A stretch of 64,000 bases of DNA from Kalaharituber pfeilii (GCA_015179045.1 WHUZ01000088.1:1-64000), one strand, 5' to 3'. Positions 18,497-29,243 are shown, counted from the first letter of the stretch. The notes: generated by a model not told the origin, from the sequence alone. Program-made: numbers and translations.

Positions 18497-21388
18497 CGGG
18501 ATGTCTCCGGACAGTCCTTTTGGACTGTCCTGACTGTCCTGACTGTCCCGAAGGTTGCATAACGGACTGTCCCGTCTTGCATATGGTGCGGCTGAGCTCA
18601 CTGTCTTGGTGTGGCAACTAGCGAGAATTCATTAAAAAAGCGAAGTACCTAAATACATGATTGTGCGCAATACAGGATGATACATCATACTGATGTAGTA
18701 GAAGATACAGTGATACAGTCTTGAGTCTCATTATGCTCCACACTCTCTGCCCGAGCCCGCTTTCGCTGCCTTTCTGCCATTTCAGCTCCTGTTCAGGTAC
18801 GACCAGCTGCTTTTCCTTTATTTTTACGTTGGGGCAATGTGCTGGAAGATGCGGCTGGTGCAAAGTGACGAGGTACTGTTGGTACTGTGGAATGATCAGT
18901 GATTTCGCGTTTTAGAGCAATACTGATATCTTGAACTCGTTTGGCAAAGATCTCAGCAGCCTCTCCTTGCAGTTCTGAATGAATGAACTCTATATCATGG
19001 AGTGCCCGTAGGAGCATAGTATGCCCATTCTGCTCATAGTGGTCATGTGGTTGTAGTGCTGCTGGGTCTAGAGAACTTGAAGTTGCACCGGTACCAGTGG
19101 TGATTCCACATTCATCGAGGGTAGTAGGCATTATCCAAGAACCGTGTAAAGTGGTATGCTCATCAATCTGCCAACGAGGATGCAGGAGCTGAATTGGAAT
19201 GGGTGTCCTGGTGCTCACGAGATCTAGACTAATGAAGCGATGTCTGCAAGGTAGTCCATACTGTGAAATTATAGTACAAGTACAAATTTCAGTATTATTG
19301 CAATCTTTGGCAGCCTCCCACTCAATTTTGACGAGATTGATAGCTATGATGGTAATTCGTCCAATAAGGTGTGTAAAAATCGAAGTGTCCAGGAATCGTG
19401 GTACCTTCGTTCTAGATTCAGCTTCCTCCTCATCCAGTCGTCTGGTTGCTTGTTTTAGGTGCTCGGCTAGACGTAATGTAGCTTGTTCTAGGGTGATCTG
19501 TGGATTCAAAAATTGTTTTACAACAACATGGTGACCTTCATTACGTTGAGTAGAATATGCTCCAAGATTGGCATAATATCGAGTATAGCTACGTAGCACC
19601 TAAATTACATATCAGTAAGAGCTTATTATAGTTAGAAAAATGTAGTACATACCTGAGTCTCCTTGAGTCGCCAGTTTTGCTCCATATAGTCTCGCTCTTC
19701 TGGCTGTAATTCAAAATAAAGATCTTGACGTACTTGACTAAGTTTATCAAGATCTTCACAATGAACATACATCCAAATCAGATGTTGGAGACGGTCTTGC
19801 TGCTGCTTAGTATACCCACGTTCTGATAATCTTTTCTTAATATTCTGTACCATATGCCATTCGCATAATTGGTGATGAACATTTGGCCATTGGTCTGCGA
19901 GTGCTTTGATGAACCCTTTTGCTTGATCACTAAGTACGTGCTTAGGACGAGGAATATCATCAGGAAATACTAATTCATCAAGACAATGGAAGATAAAATC
20001 GAAATTCTCAGCACTTTCAGATCGAATAAAGCTGAAAGCTAAGGAAAAGGTGCGGTTCGTATTGGTAATACCAACGATATTAGCTAAAGGCATTCGAAGG
20101 AGATTATTACTGAATGTCGCATCACATTCCATAAGAAAGTCTGCAATGAATCGCCGTCCTAGTCTGATTTGATCACCATTGATGAAAAAGATTTGCTCGA
20201 GCTGTTGTGCAATGATTGTACCATCTGCATTTGTCTTGTCACTCCATCGAGATCGTGTATGAAAACCAGCTGTTGTTAGTTCTCTTAACATCCGATCGAT
20301 TCTTTCCTCAGCAGTAATAGGAATTTTACTACTACGACGGCTGTTATAGTATGCTTTAGGATTCAACTGCATTCCTTCTTCTGTACGAAGGTGTAAGGAC
20401 ATATTGTAACTCAATCCTGCTCGCCTATGCTGTATAGCATCTCCTACTGCTTGCTGATAATCAGTATTGCGACGTTTATGCTGGATATATATTAACGGAT
20501 TTGGTGCCAAAGGGTGAGTATGGATTTTATCTGATGTCGCAAGCACCCAAGTATCTGTTCCACTATCTATATCTACTCGCAAATTGATAGATATTGCCCA
20601 TAGACATTCTTTGGCTTGTGTGTTGGTCTGGCGTCTGCGCTGTACTATATATATATTAGTACATAAGTCTTAATTAAAATATATTGACATACCTTCAGAA
20701 TTCTCTGTATCTAGTTTTCTAGTATCTCGGGGCTTGCCATGATGTACACATCCATAGCGTATACGACCTTTCTTTTCAGACCCACTTAAAGTCACCACAG
20801 CGAAGCCTTTGGTAAATGCATAGTCCTGGAGTCTATCTAAAGCCATATTTGGCCATGCATATTGCTCGCCATCCATAGGTTCTTCGCAATGTAATTCAGG
20901 CATCTCTTCTACAACCTTTATTACTACCGAAACAAGCTCCTTTGGAAGGCTTGGGTGTGGAGTCCAGGTCTGTTTCGCACTCAAGGTACCAGTTGCAGTG
21001 GAGAGTGACATTTTAGTGGGCGCAAAGCAAGTGTAGGGCAGAAAAATTAAATAAGGACTCGTGAGTACTATATGAATATATGTATCGGCTGGAAAATATC
21101 TGGGATGTAAAGTGCGTGAAGCCTTTGTAATTGTGTTGCAGTCTTACAAAAATGAAAATCTCAAAACCAGTAGCTACAGTGCGAATTATCAAAGAAAAAT
21201 TTCCCAGTTCGGAGAGTTAAGCACACTGATTACCCCGCATCGAAAATATCTGCCGTACCAAGACAGTCTGCCACACCAAGACAGTGAGCTCAGCCGCACC
21301 ATATGCAAGACGGGACAGTCCGTTATGCAACCTTCGGGACAGTCGGGACAGTCAGGACAGTCCAAAAGGACTGTCCGGAGACATCCCG
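18497..21388 (-). mobile_element. MULE DNA transposon with ~120-bp terminal inverted repeats
   Basis: 2892 bp, bounded by a perfect 9-bp duplication TTAAGTTAT (18488-18496 and 21389-21397). Both ends begin CGGGATGTCTCCGGACAGTC; the inverted repeats run ~120 bp with only a few mismatches and contain internal GGACTGTCCTGACTGTCC iterations. It encodes a two-intron transposase on the minus strand. It lies just 3' of the Ginger-like integrase gene. Confidence 0.93.
18793..21011 (-). CDS. MULE transposase (FAR1-like / DDE / SWIM), probably intact
   Basis: Three exons on the minus strand: 21011-20693, 20644-19653 and 19599-18793, with introns 20645-20692 and 19600-19652 (both GTATGT...AG). Exon 1 has a FAR1-type DNA-binding region (YAFTKGFAVVTLSGSEKKGR, YGCVHHGKPRDTRK). 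Exon 2 holds the MULE catalytic domain: FLMECDATFSNNLLRMPL (first D), HVLSDQAKGFIKAL (second D), and CEWHMVQNIKKRLSERGY. Exon 3 has the SWIM finger, with CTCTIISQYGLPCRHR, and a basic end (KNKGKAAGRT). Total ~700 residues, usual for the family. I see no stop or frameshift once the introns are removed, so this MULE may be competent. The start at 21011 is the first Met ahead of the conserved region. Confidence 0.85.
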
Positions 21389-21837
21389 TTAAGTTATACC
21401 AAAATTCTAATTATTAGTTGATGATGAAATCTGATTATTAAGGCACTGACTGTGAGACTGCTCACCATGACAATAAATAGAACATACTCTATTCTTGCGA
21501 ACACATCCACATCGCTGAGTATCACATAACCCTGTACATAAACATTTTCCTAAAGGTACTATATTAAAATCTGAACCTAGCTCCTGGCGAGCTGCTTCAC
21601 GTAAGGAAATAGATGGCAGTGCCGTGTTAGCTGGAAAAGATTCTAATACTTGAAGTTCAGGTGAGACTTTAGCAAGGTATTTCGCTGAATAGTAGCGATT
21701 TATAATACCATAGCGAGTTTGAAGTTTATATCGATCTCCATAAATCTTATGGATCACAAGACCAAAAAGACGTCGATTATTAATTGGGGTTCGGTCCAGT
21801 TGATGAATTTTGACTGTAACTAGCTCTCCAATATCAA

Positions 21838-23539
21838 CGACAGCCTGCTACAACCTCCTCGGGCCACGTTCAACATCACGTGACCGGGGCCGTATCTCGA
21901 CCTACAGGACAGCCAGCGACAAGCAGACAACTACAAACGGCACCCCTCGGCCCGACGGTCGCGGTGACCGCGAAGTACGTACAAGAAACGATCATTCAGA
22001 CACTTTCCCCCAGGGAAACAGCCATCAACGCGCGTGGGACGTCTCTCAGAACCTCCATCCATCTCCCCAACTCACCCTCAGCTTGCACAGTCACCTCGAT
22101 AGCGGGGGCACCTTGAGACCCCATCAGCCGCCCCCCACAGTACGCAAGACAAGGACAACTCGCCACCCAACATTCGCCACCCAGCATCCGCCACCCACAC
22201 CCACTAGTACAAGTTTCGGCGCCAAGCTCCAATAGACGACCACGGATAAGGGACATACAGCCAATCAAAATGCCTAAAGACAAGAAGACGGAGGAAAAAG
22301 ACAGTTGGGATTTTTTCGTGAAAGATCTATTGAAGAAAAACGAAAAAGGAAAACAGCTCGAGTCCCAAAGGACTCCGCTAACACAGGCAAACCTCCAGAA
22401 GGCGACAGCGACACCGACAAAACCAGCCCCGAAGCAAGATCCGTTCACGATCGCTGCGAGGGCCGTCGCAGCGTATTTAAAGACGCAGGACATAAAGGCA
22501 GAGAAAGGGTCTTTCATGTACTTCGAATTCCTGGATGACCCAGACGATCCAGTAGGCGTATACGGGGATCCCAATGAAGGACGACCTCGGTGGGTGGAAT
22601 ACAAGAAAAAATTTGTGTGGCCAGACGATAAGTCATACAGGCCGCCAGCACTCGCACCACCGCCACCGCCACCCAAGCCACAGGTCTTGGGGTTCAGCCC
22701 CATCTCCTGCATGCACACTCCGCCGTCACAGCCACGACTACAACAGGCAGTGGGGTTCAGCCCCATCGTCTGCATAGAGACACCGCCACAGGACACACCG
22801 ACACCAACGCCGCCGACGCCACAACCGACGCCAACACCCAACACCCCGACCGACCACACAGTCACGAGGAAGAAGAGAAAAGGCAAGCAGCCGTCACCGA
22901 CAACACCATATCAGATAAAGAGACAGCTGAGCAAGAAAGAAGCCACGAAAATCGCCTCTTCGCCTGTGATCAGAGAATCGGTTCCCCCGGCACCGGCTCC
23001 GACAACGACATCAGAGCTAGTGACGCCTCATGGTAGCATCCCTGCTGCCCTCACCACACCAGCCATAAACCCCACCACGGTACCCGCACCAGCCCCAGCC
23101 AGACTGAGACAGAGAAGCCACCGCCCCACCCCGGCATCGTCGTACACGGAGTAGCCCTTCGGAAGGATTTAGGCAACGTACGAAGATGGTTGAAAGAAGA
23201 CAACAAGGACCTGAAGAAGGTAGTTGGGATTCGATGGCTCCGGAAAAAAGACACACTCATTGGAGAGGGCAAGAAGACCAGCTCCGTCGTGGTCTACTTG
23301 GAGGACCCTCAAGACATTGACAGGGTGCGACTTGGAGGGAGATGGCTCAAGGCGAGCCAGTACGAGGCGGAGAGAGGAAGGAGATAAGACAGACTGCTGG
23401 CCGTTTTCCCCGCAACACACATACAGACCCGCGGGCCCCATGTATTTAAGTTTAGTTAGTTACTTTCCTTTTAAATAAAACCTCGCCATAGCCCGTAGGG
23501 CGGCATGCGAGTAATGAAATAAAAAAAAAAAAAAAAAAA
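21838..23539 (+). mobile_element. ORF1-only LINE, 1.7 kb, T1 tail
   Basis: Bounded by TCTCCAATATCAA at 21825-21837 and 23540-23552. It has a ~430-bp 5' leader, a complete ORF1-like gene, a short 3' UTR, and the T1 cassette (CTCGCCATAGCCCGTAGGGC, GGCATGCGAGTAATGAAAT) plus poly(A). There is no ORF2. Two shorter relatives (605-1085 and 34683-35240) also pass straight from ORF1 to the tail. Confidence 0.88.
22270..23387 (+). pseudogene. LINE ORF1 (gag-like) protein, one frameshift
   Basis: Starts MPKDKKTEEKDSWDFFVKDL. The N-terminal 290 residues are low-complexity, rich in Pro, Thr and Lys, with two repeats of GFSPI(S/V)CM/IHTPP type (near residues 138 and 160), suggesting a disordered region. 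A change of frame between about 23100 and 23136 leads into the conserved C-terminal block: VVHGVALRKDLGNVRRWLKE, GIRWLRKKDTLIGEGKKTSS, VVVYLEDPQD, RVRLGGRWLKASQYEAERGR. The stop is at 23385-23387. The C-terminal block is conserved with the fragments at 758 and 34800, so the frameshift is probably a late lesion or a sequencing error. Confidence 0.75.
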
Positions 23540-24809
23540 TCTCCAATATCAAAGGTGTCAGCAGATACACGATTGTTATAGCGAGTAGCCATATGAGCCC
23601 GATTTTGCTCTGTTTGCTGCTGAACTGCCTGCATCATTTGGCTATGTTGCTTTTGTAGCATATTATCAATCACACGCTGCTCCTGTCGAAATTGAGAATC
23701 TTCAAATGACTCACGTAATAGTGTTGCTGGAGATGGTAGATTGAGTTCAACTTCAGAACTACTACTAGACTCATCATGAGGGTCATTTGAAGAGAATTGG
23801 GTATTCGTATTGTCTCTAGATTCTCGTGAGGCTGGTAGTTGACCTATACGTCGATTAAATACAACTTCGTAAGGAGAACGTCGAAGTACTTCATGACATT
23901 GGGCATTGATTGCCATAGTAATATCTGTCAATAGTGTAGACCATGCTTATGTTCCTCGCTCTTGTATTAAGGCTTGTAGTTTTCGTTGAACCACAGAATT
24001 ACCTTGTTCTACAAGGCCTTGGGTTTGTGGAGCACGAGGAGCTCCATTAATTAATTTAATACTATATTGTTGGAGTAACTAATAAATTAAATTTTAGTAA
24101 TATTCTTATACTCAACTTTATAAATCTATAAAAGTACTTACCTGTCGTACAGGCCCCCTAAACTCATTACCATTATCACATTGGATAATAGTAGGTGGTC
24201 CTAAGTATTGAATCCAGACAAGCAATTCTCTAGCTACCCCTTCTGCTTGCTTTGTCTTTAATGCTCGAATAATAGAGTACTTGCTATAGTGGTCTTTCAT
24301 ATGTAAGATCCATTTATATTCGCCGTCTGGTATATTTGACATGTCAATTAGGTCTATTTGAACCCGCTCAAAGGTTTGATTGACAACAATCGGCTGTAAT
24401 GGAGGGCGTGTAGAAGATGGTCTATTCAAAGTGCATATTTTACAACGCCGGACTATCCATATAACCTATTATAGTAATAATTAAAGCTTTATATTTAGAA
24501 AATTACTAATGGTTCATACCTCATCTTTATTAATACCATAATAGCGGTCTTTAACTTCATGATATGTCTTGTTCTTTCCTGGATGAGCGAGTCTGCAATG
24601 AACTTCTTGAATAACATCAAATACATGCTCTTCCGAAATTACTTCTCTTTCATTAGGATGTTGTGGAGGTTGTGCCCGACGTAAGAGAATTCCATTTTCA
24701 CCGATTCTATAACTCTATTCATCTATTAGTATTATGAATAAAAAAACAACTTGATCTGTAATACCCTAGCTAAAATGCGAGCATGATGTTCCTCATTATT
24801 TGAGGCATG

Positions 24810-25301
24810 AGAGGAGACCCAACATATGATGGGGCGACGAACAAGCTGAGAGAAGCTTGGGAGAGGAGGGTGAGGAGGGGTGATTTGGATGTAGCGGTGA
24901 TGTGGGTGAAGGCTCATGCAGGCATAGAAGGGAATGAAGTGGCGGGTTGGGGGACAGCGTTGCAATACAAAGAGGAGGTGGTCACAGAGGCGGGTCAGAG
25001 ACAGAGGCTCAGAAGAGAGAGAGCGGGGGAGAGGAACAGGTTAGAACTGACGTACAGACCGCTAGAAAGATTAGGAAGGGGAGTAAGTCGAATAGCGGGG
25101 CTCCTGGGAGGGAAGGGGCTGAGGGCGTGGAGGTGGAGGATCGGTGAAGGGGATGGGCCAGAATGCAGATGGTGCGGAGAAGCCGAGGAGACGACTGCCC
25201 ATATACTGGGGGAGTGTAGGGTTTGGAAGAGGAGGTGGCCAGGGGGGGAAGAGCACGTGAGGAATCCTCCGAAGGGGGGGAAGGGGAGAGAGACAAGTTA
25301 G
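24810..25301 (+). pseudogene. LINE ORF2 C-terminus (RNase H end and finger)
   Basis: Carries the last RNase H block, VAVMWVKAHAGIEGNEVAGW, where the usual EADTAAK segment is partly deleted so that the final catalytic Asp is lost. Then come TYRPLERLGRGVSRIAGLLG, the finger CRWCGEAEETTAHILGEC and WKRRWPGG. It belongs to the same broad family as 9688-10443 but is clearly diverged from it. Confidence 0.75.
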
Positions 25302-25432
25302 ACATAATTCTTCAAATGCTGGAGGAGTGAGGAGGGTGAGCAGGGGAGCGAGGAAGGGGGAGAAGATTAATCAAATTTTATGTATCTAGCATAACATCGC
25401 CATAGCCCTTAGGGCGGCAAGCGATTATATGA

Positions 25433-25462
<30 letters not shown>
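24810..25462 (+). mobile_element. 5'-truncated LINE in the Ginger-like element
   Basis: 653 bp with ATTTGAGGCATG at 24798-24809 and 25463-25474, T1 tail (CGCCATAGCCCTTAGGGCGG, CAAGCGATTATATGAT) and poly(A). It splits the N-terminal part of the integrase gene, between ELHAS and NNEEHHARILAR. Confidence 0.9.
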
Positions 25463-25468
<6 letters not shown>

Positions 25469-25654
25469 GGCATGTAGCTCTGGATTCAGTACAAATCGTC
25501 TAATTGTACGTAGTCTGGTAGGGTCAATACGGTATCGGTTGGTATGATGTTGAGCTTGGATATAAAGTTGAAATTCTTGCCGGAGCTCTGGCGAAAAAGC
25601 GACAATATTCTCAATATCGTTTGCTGTGCCTGCCATAGTAAAATAGTACTAGCA

Positions 25655-25930
25655 GTAAGCGATAGCAGCGAGCAGTGGCAGCGAGCAGTGGAAGTGAGCG
25701 ATGGCAGTGAGTGATGGCAGTGAGCGATGGCAGTGAGCAATAGCAGAGAGTGATAGCAGCGAGCGATAGCAGAGAGTGATAGCAGAGAGCGACTGATGGC
25801 AGGGAGCGATAGCAGGCAGTGATAGCAGCGAGCGATAGCAGAGAGTGATAGCAGAGAGCGATTGATGGCAGGGAGCGATAGCAGGCAGCGATAGCAGGCG
25901 AGAGTAATAGCAGTAGCAGAGAGTAATAGT
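25655..25930. repeat. 13-bp minisatellite upstream of the integrase start
   Basis: About 18 copies of a 13-bp unit near GCAGTGAGCGATG / GCAGAGAGTGATA, with a few longer units. It begins a few bases upstream of the predicted integrase start (minus strand, 25636), so it occupies the promoter or leader of that gene. Confidence 0.85.
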
Positions 25931-26494
25931 GAGAGATAAAGAAAGAATTACTTATTGTAGTAAGTATCACAATGTCCAGGGGCCAGGGTCGGTAGTAACG
26001 TAGCATAGGAGTGAAAGCTATGTAAGGTACTGTACCGGATGCTTGTGAATGCTAGAGTAGCTACGTACCTCAGGTCCTTGAACTGAGCTTTAAATACTTG
26101 AAAAAATAAACAATATCAAATGAATTATACAAAATAGTCCATAGCAATAGAATCTTCTCACTATCTAAGTGCTTTGATCTTTGTACAAGCGCTTTGATCA
26201 CGATGTTAAGCGAGCATCACGAAATGAACCGCCAGCCTCCAGGCCAGTAATGATAAGCGAGAGCTCAAGCGAGCGCTCAAGCGGCTCAAGCGAGTGTCAC
26301 GAAATGAACTGCCCGGGCCAGTAATGGGTGGCCCGGGCCAGTAATGGACAAGTCTTCCGAAATGAGTGGCCCGGAACATGTACATAAATAATCCTTGGTT
26401 TTTTGTTTGTGTACATATTCCTTACCCCTGAAATTTACATATTTCGCATCCCTACAATCTACATATTTCTACCATATAAAATATCGATTTTATC

Positions 26495-28535
26495 ATGGAA
26501 ACATCACGTTGTACCCGTTGCAAGCAAATAAAACCAGTTCAGGATTTCGCACGAGCTCGAAATGGAACTTTACGAAAGACTTGCGAGTCATGCTTAGTAC
26601 GTTTTGATTCTAATGGAGATATATCATATACTAAAACTAATGCAATATAGACACGGCATAGAAGAACTAGATTAAATATGAGAGTTGAGTCAACAATAGC
26701 AAATAATCAACCAATATTACCTCTTGCCTTTATATCCTCTATACGACGGTGGTGTGATCTAGATTTAGGGCAAATGAATCAAGAATGTTCATTTTGCAAA
26801 GCATTGCACTGGAAGGATGAGCGTATACATGGATCAAGTGTGGTTACACCTCGATTTATGGGATGTTGCAAGCAAGGAGATATACGTTTAGAGCCATTGC
26901 AACCTTTACCAGCCTATCTTCATACCTTATTTCACGGAACGGACCAAAGAGCTAAAGATTTCCGTAATAATATCCGCAAATATAATACTGCACTTGCTTT
27001 TACTTCTATTAAATGTACACCTGATACCCGTTTACCTATTACATTACGTGGATTTCAATGCTTTCAGATTCATGGCGAGTTATTTCATATGCAAGGCCCT
27101 TTATACCCTACAGAAGATTCAGCTGCACAATATGCACAATTATATTTCTATGATCCTGAATATGCAGTACAAATTCAAGAGCAACGTCATGTTATGTTGC
27201 AAGCGGAAGTGTTACGGCAGTTGCTGGAGATAATTCGCAATGTAAATCCATTTTTTGATATGTATTTGACTGCAAAAGAGCGTTTGGATCTTATGCAAGA
27301 TCAAAATGAGGAAGCAAGGATTATTTTAAATCCACGAATGCAGTTAATCATAGAACATGGGTCAGATAAGCGGCGGGAGAATTTACCAACTAGCAGAGAA
27401 ATTGCGGTCATTATTCCAGATGAGTATGAAGCTGCAGGATGCCGTGATATAGTGTTAGCGCACCGTGACACACTTGGTGCACATGGATTTACTACAATTA
27501 ATCCAAACCATGCTGCTTATATGCCATTACATTATGTTTTATTATTTCCACATGGAGAATCAGGTTAGTACTCCTCTTAAAATAATATTTTGTAGTTAAT
27601 ACTAAAGATTTAGGTTGGCATTGGGCATTACAGCTTGAGAATAGAGCAGGAAATCGAAGTCGCCTCCGTTTACCACAAAGAGCCTATTATCGCTATCGTT
27701 TACACTTTCGAAATACTGAGCCTGAGACTTTATTTCGAGCGCAACGATTATTTCAGCAATATATTGTTGATGCATGGGCAGTATGCGATCAAAATAAACT
27801 ATTATGGCTCCGTAATAATTAGAGAGCAATTCGAGCAGATGTGTATAATGGCTTAACGGATGCTTTAGGAAGGCAAGATATGGATACAAGGATGTTAGGG
27901 CATCGTATTATTCTACCAAGTAGTTTTACTGGTGGGGATCGTTATATGCAACAGTTGTTCCAAGATTCGATGGCTATTGTTCGTCATTTCGGTCGTCCTA
28001 CGCTTTTTATTACCTTTACAGCTAATCCGAAGTGGAAAGAGATTACACAAGAGCTATTACCTACACAAACTGCTATAGACCGTCCAGACTTGGTTGCAAG
28101 AGTTTTTCATCTAAAGCAACAACAGTTACTGTCTGAAATCAAGCATCAACATATTTTTGGACGTTGTATTGGTTGGGTATGGACAATTGAATATCAAAAA
28201 CGGGGATTACCACATATGCATCTCTTAGTTTTCCTACATAAGGAAGATCATTTCATATCTGCAGATCAGATTAATGAAATAATTTCGGCAGAGATTCCCA
28301 CAAAAGATACACCTACCAATACGGAACTTTGGAATATAGTTACATCAACTATGATCCATGGACCATGTGGAATACATAATCCTAATGCTCCTTGCATGAC
28401 TGCAAAGTATGAAAACGGTCCGAAAACATGCTCCAAAGAATATCCACGTTCATTTCAGGAGGAAACAGTTATTCGTGAAGATGGATACCCTTTAGCTCGC
28501 AGAACCCACACCACCCCTCGCGGTCGCGAGGTGGC
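26495..28535 (+). pseudogene. Helitron Rep (HUH endonuclease) gene, helicase part missing
   Basis: From ATG 26495 the frame encodes a small Cys finger (CTRCKQIKPVQDFARARNG, KTCESC), meets an in-frame TAG at about 26648, and continues in the same frame into a Helitron N-terminal domain (WCDLDLGQMNQECSFCKALH, LHTLFHGTDQRAKDFRNNIR). A 50-bp intron (27564-27613) joins HGESG to WHWALQLENRAGNRSRLRLP. A second in-frame TAG lies near 27821. The Rep core follows: GDRYMQQLFQDSMAIVRHFG, LFITFTANPKWKEI, and the HUH motif RGLPHMHLLVFL. The frame then runs into the Helitron 3' hairpin at 28516, with no helicase domain. Two stops plus deletion mean it is inactive. Confidence 0.88.
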
Positions 28536-28545
28536 TACATGCTAG
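28516..28545 (+). promoter_or_regulatory. Helitron 3' terminus of the Rep-bearing copy
   Basis: Hairpin CCTCGCGGTCGCGAGG at 28516-28531, TGGCTACATG, CTAG. One base differs from the other three ends, which ties the non-autonomous copies to a Rep-encoding family. Confidence 0.88.
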
Positions 28546-28821
28546 TCTTAATGTACTCAGTACTCAGTACCATATAGGCATTAAGTTAGCCAGAGTCATA
28601 GCGATATATATTTGGTCAGCGCCCTTGTTATGAACCAGCAATAACAAACACTGCCGGCATCGCCGTGAAAACGTATTCTGTAGTGATCTCTACTGTAGGA
28701 GGAATGAGTGGATGCTTTGTGAATTAAGAAGTGGGCAATGATCCCTGCAGAGGCTGATGGCCTGTATGCGGAGTTACGTGACCTGAAAAGGAAACCAATG
28801 GGGTAAAAAAACTCGCGACAT
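28546..28821. other. Helitron 5'-like start and unassigned spacer
   Basis: Directly after the CTAG comes TCTTAATGTACTCAGTACTC, which resembles the starts at 10604, 15142 and 18040, so a fifth, truncated Helitron may begin here. A decayed T3 cassette (CTGATGGCCTGTATGCGGAG, TTACGTGACC) lies near 28752-28790. Nothing else is recognised. Confidence 0.45.
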
Positions 28822-28881
28822 TTTGTTTTTCTTTTTTTTAATGTCGCTTAACCCGCTTACCGCTACTCGCTGTGGTAGTGC
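28822..28881 (-). mobile_element. Tail-only micro-insertion (T4 hairpin), aged
   Basis: T-rich run, then CGCTTAACCCGCTTACCGCT and CGCTGTGGTAG in reverse. Imperfect duplication AACTCGCGACAT (28810-28821) and AACTCGAGACAT (28882-28893). The second-unit copy at ~44584 keeps only the hairpin side. Confidence 0.7.
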
Positions 28882-29026
28882 AACTCGAGACATGAACATT
28901 GGGACAAAGGCCACAACAGAAATCCTGTTACCAATGAAAATATGGACAAGGGTGTTCAATTAAAGTTACGCACCACGAGGTGCAATGGAGAACCTATAAA
29001 TGACGTCCTAATACACCATTGGGTAT

Positions 29027-29215
29027 TTTTTTTTTTTATTTTTTTTTTTATCAATACTCGCATGCCGCCCCATGGGCCATGGCCAGGTTTAGGAGAAGAG
29101 AACTAAAGTATTTGTCCCGTCTATCGTCCCGCCCATTCTAGAATGTCCACCAATGCATCTTTGTCCTTCTGGTCGCCTTTCAATGGTCTGAAATCCCGAC
29201 CCACCGACCACTCAG
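29027..29215 (-). mobile_element. LINE 3' fragment with T1 tail (unit A copy)
   Basis: T-run, ATCAATACTCGCATGCCGCC, then a 3' UTR and the last codons of ORF2 in reverse. The longer homologue in unit B (44768-45120) also has a readable finger region, so this copy has lost ~170 bp internally. Confidence 0.65.
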
Positions 29216-29243
29216 ACGATTAAGCCAATCTTAGAATTCTTTT

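Larger units (their letters stand above)
21407..25636 (-). pseudogene. Ginger-like integrase gene (H2C2 zinc finger, DDE), split by LINEs
   Basis: Reads on the minus strand from MAGTANDIENIVAFSPELRQ (25636) to a Cys-rich end (21407). Order: N-terminal segment; a LINE at 24810-25462; the H2C2 finger HCRLAHPGKNKTYHEVKDRY with CKIC; integrase core with D in QIDLIDM, D in IIQCDNGNEFRG and E in TQGLVEQGN; SPYEVVFNRRIG; a Gln-rich coiled coil; a second LINE at 21838-23539; then a tail with CLCTGLCDTQRCGCVRKN and CSIYCHGEQSHSQC. Short introns interrupt it near 24080-24140 and 24465-24520. One in-frame TAA lies near 23946. Two LINE insertions and the stop inactivate it; otherwise the domains are well preserved. 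The absence of RT and protease separates it from an LTR element. Confidence 0.78.
18064..26378. mobile_element. Ginger-like integrase DNA transposon with nested insertions
   Basis: Terminal inverted repeats: left TGTTCCGGGCCACTCATTTC from 18064; the right end, ending 26378, is its inverse, with subterminal GGCCCGGGCCAGTAATG blocks. A 4-bp target duplication TGTA is at 18060-18063 and 26379-26382. The body encodes, on the minus strand, a retrovirus-type integrase without RT or gag. TGT...ACA ends, 4-bp duplication and a Gypsy-like integrase are what I recall of Ginger transposons. Minus nested elements (MULE 2.9 kb, LINEs 1.7 and 0.65 kb) it is ~3.1 kb. Confidence 0.72.
18040..28545 (+). mobile_element. 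Helitron 4, Rep-encoding deletion derivative with nested elements
   Basis: Begins at the base after the CTAG of Helitron 3 (TATTAACGTACTGATTG) and ends with the hairpin plus CTAG at 28516-28545. The Ginger-like element 18064-26378 has inserted 24 bp from the left end. After removal of nested elements the Helitron is only ~2.2 kb: a left leader, a broken Rep gene (26495-28535) and the 3' hairpin. The helicase-coding part is missing. Confidence 0.75.

Noticed and set aside
22270..22886. Minus-strand Gly/Val-rich open frame over the LINE ORF1 region
   Set aside because: It is the shadow of the Pro/Thr-rich ORF1 coding strand and has no family features.
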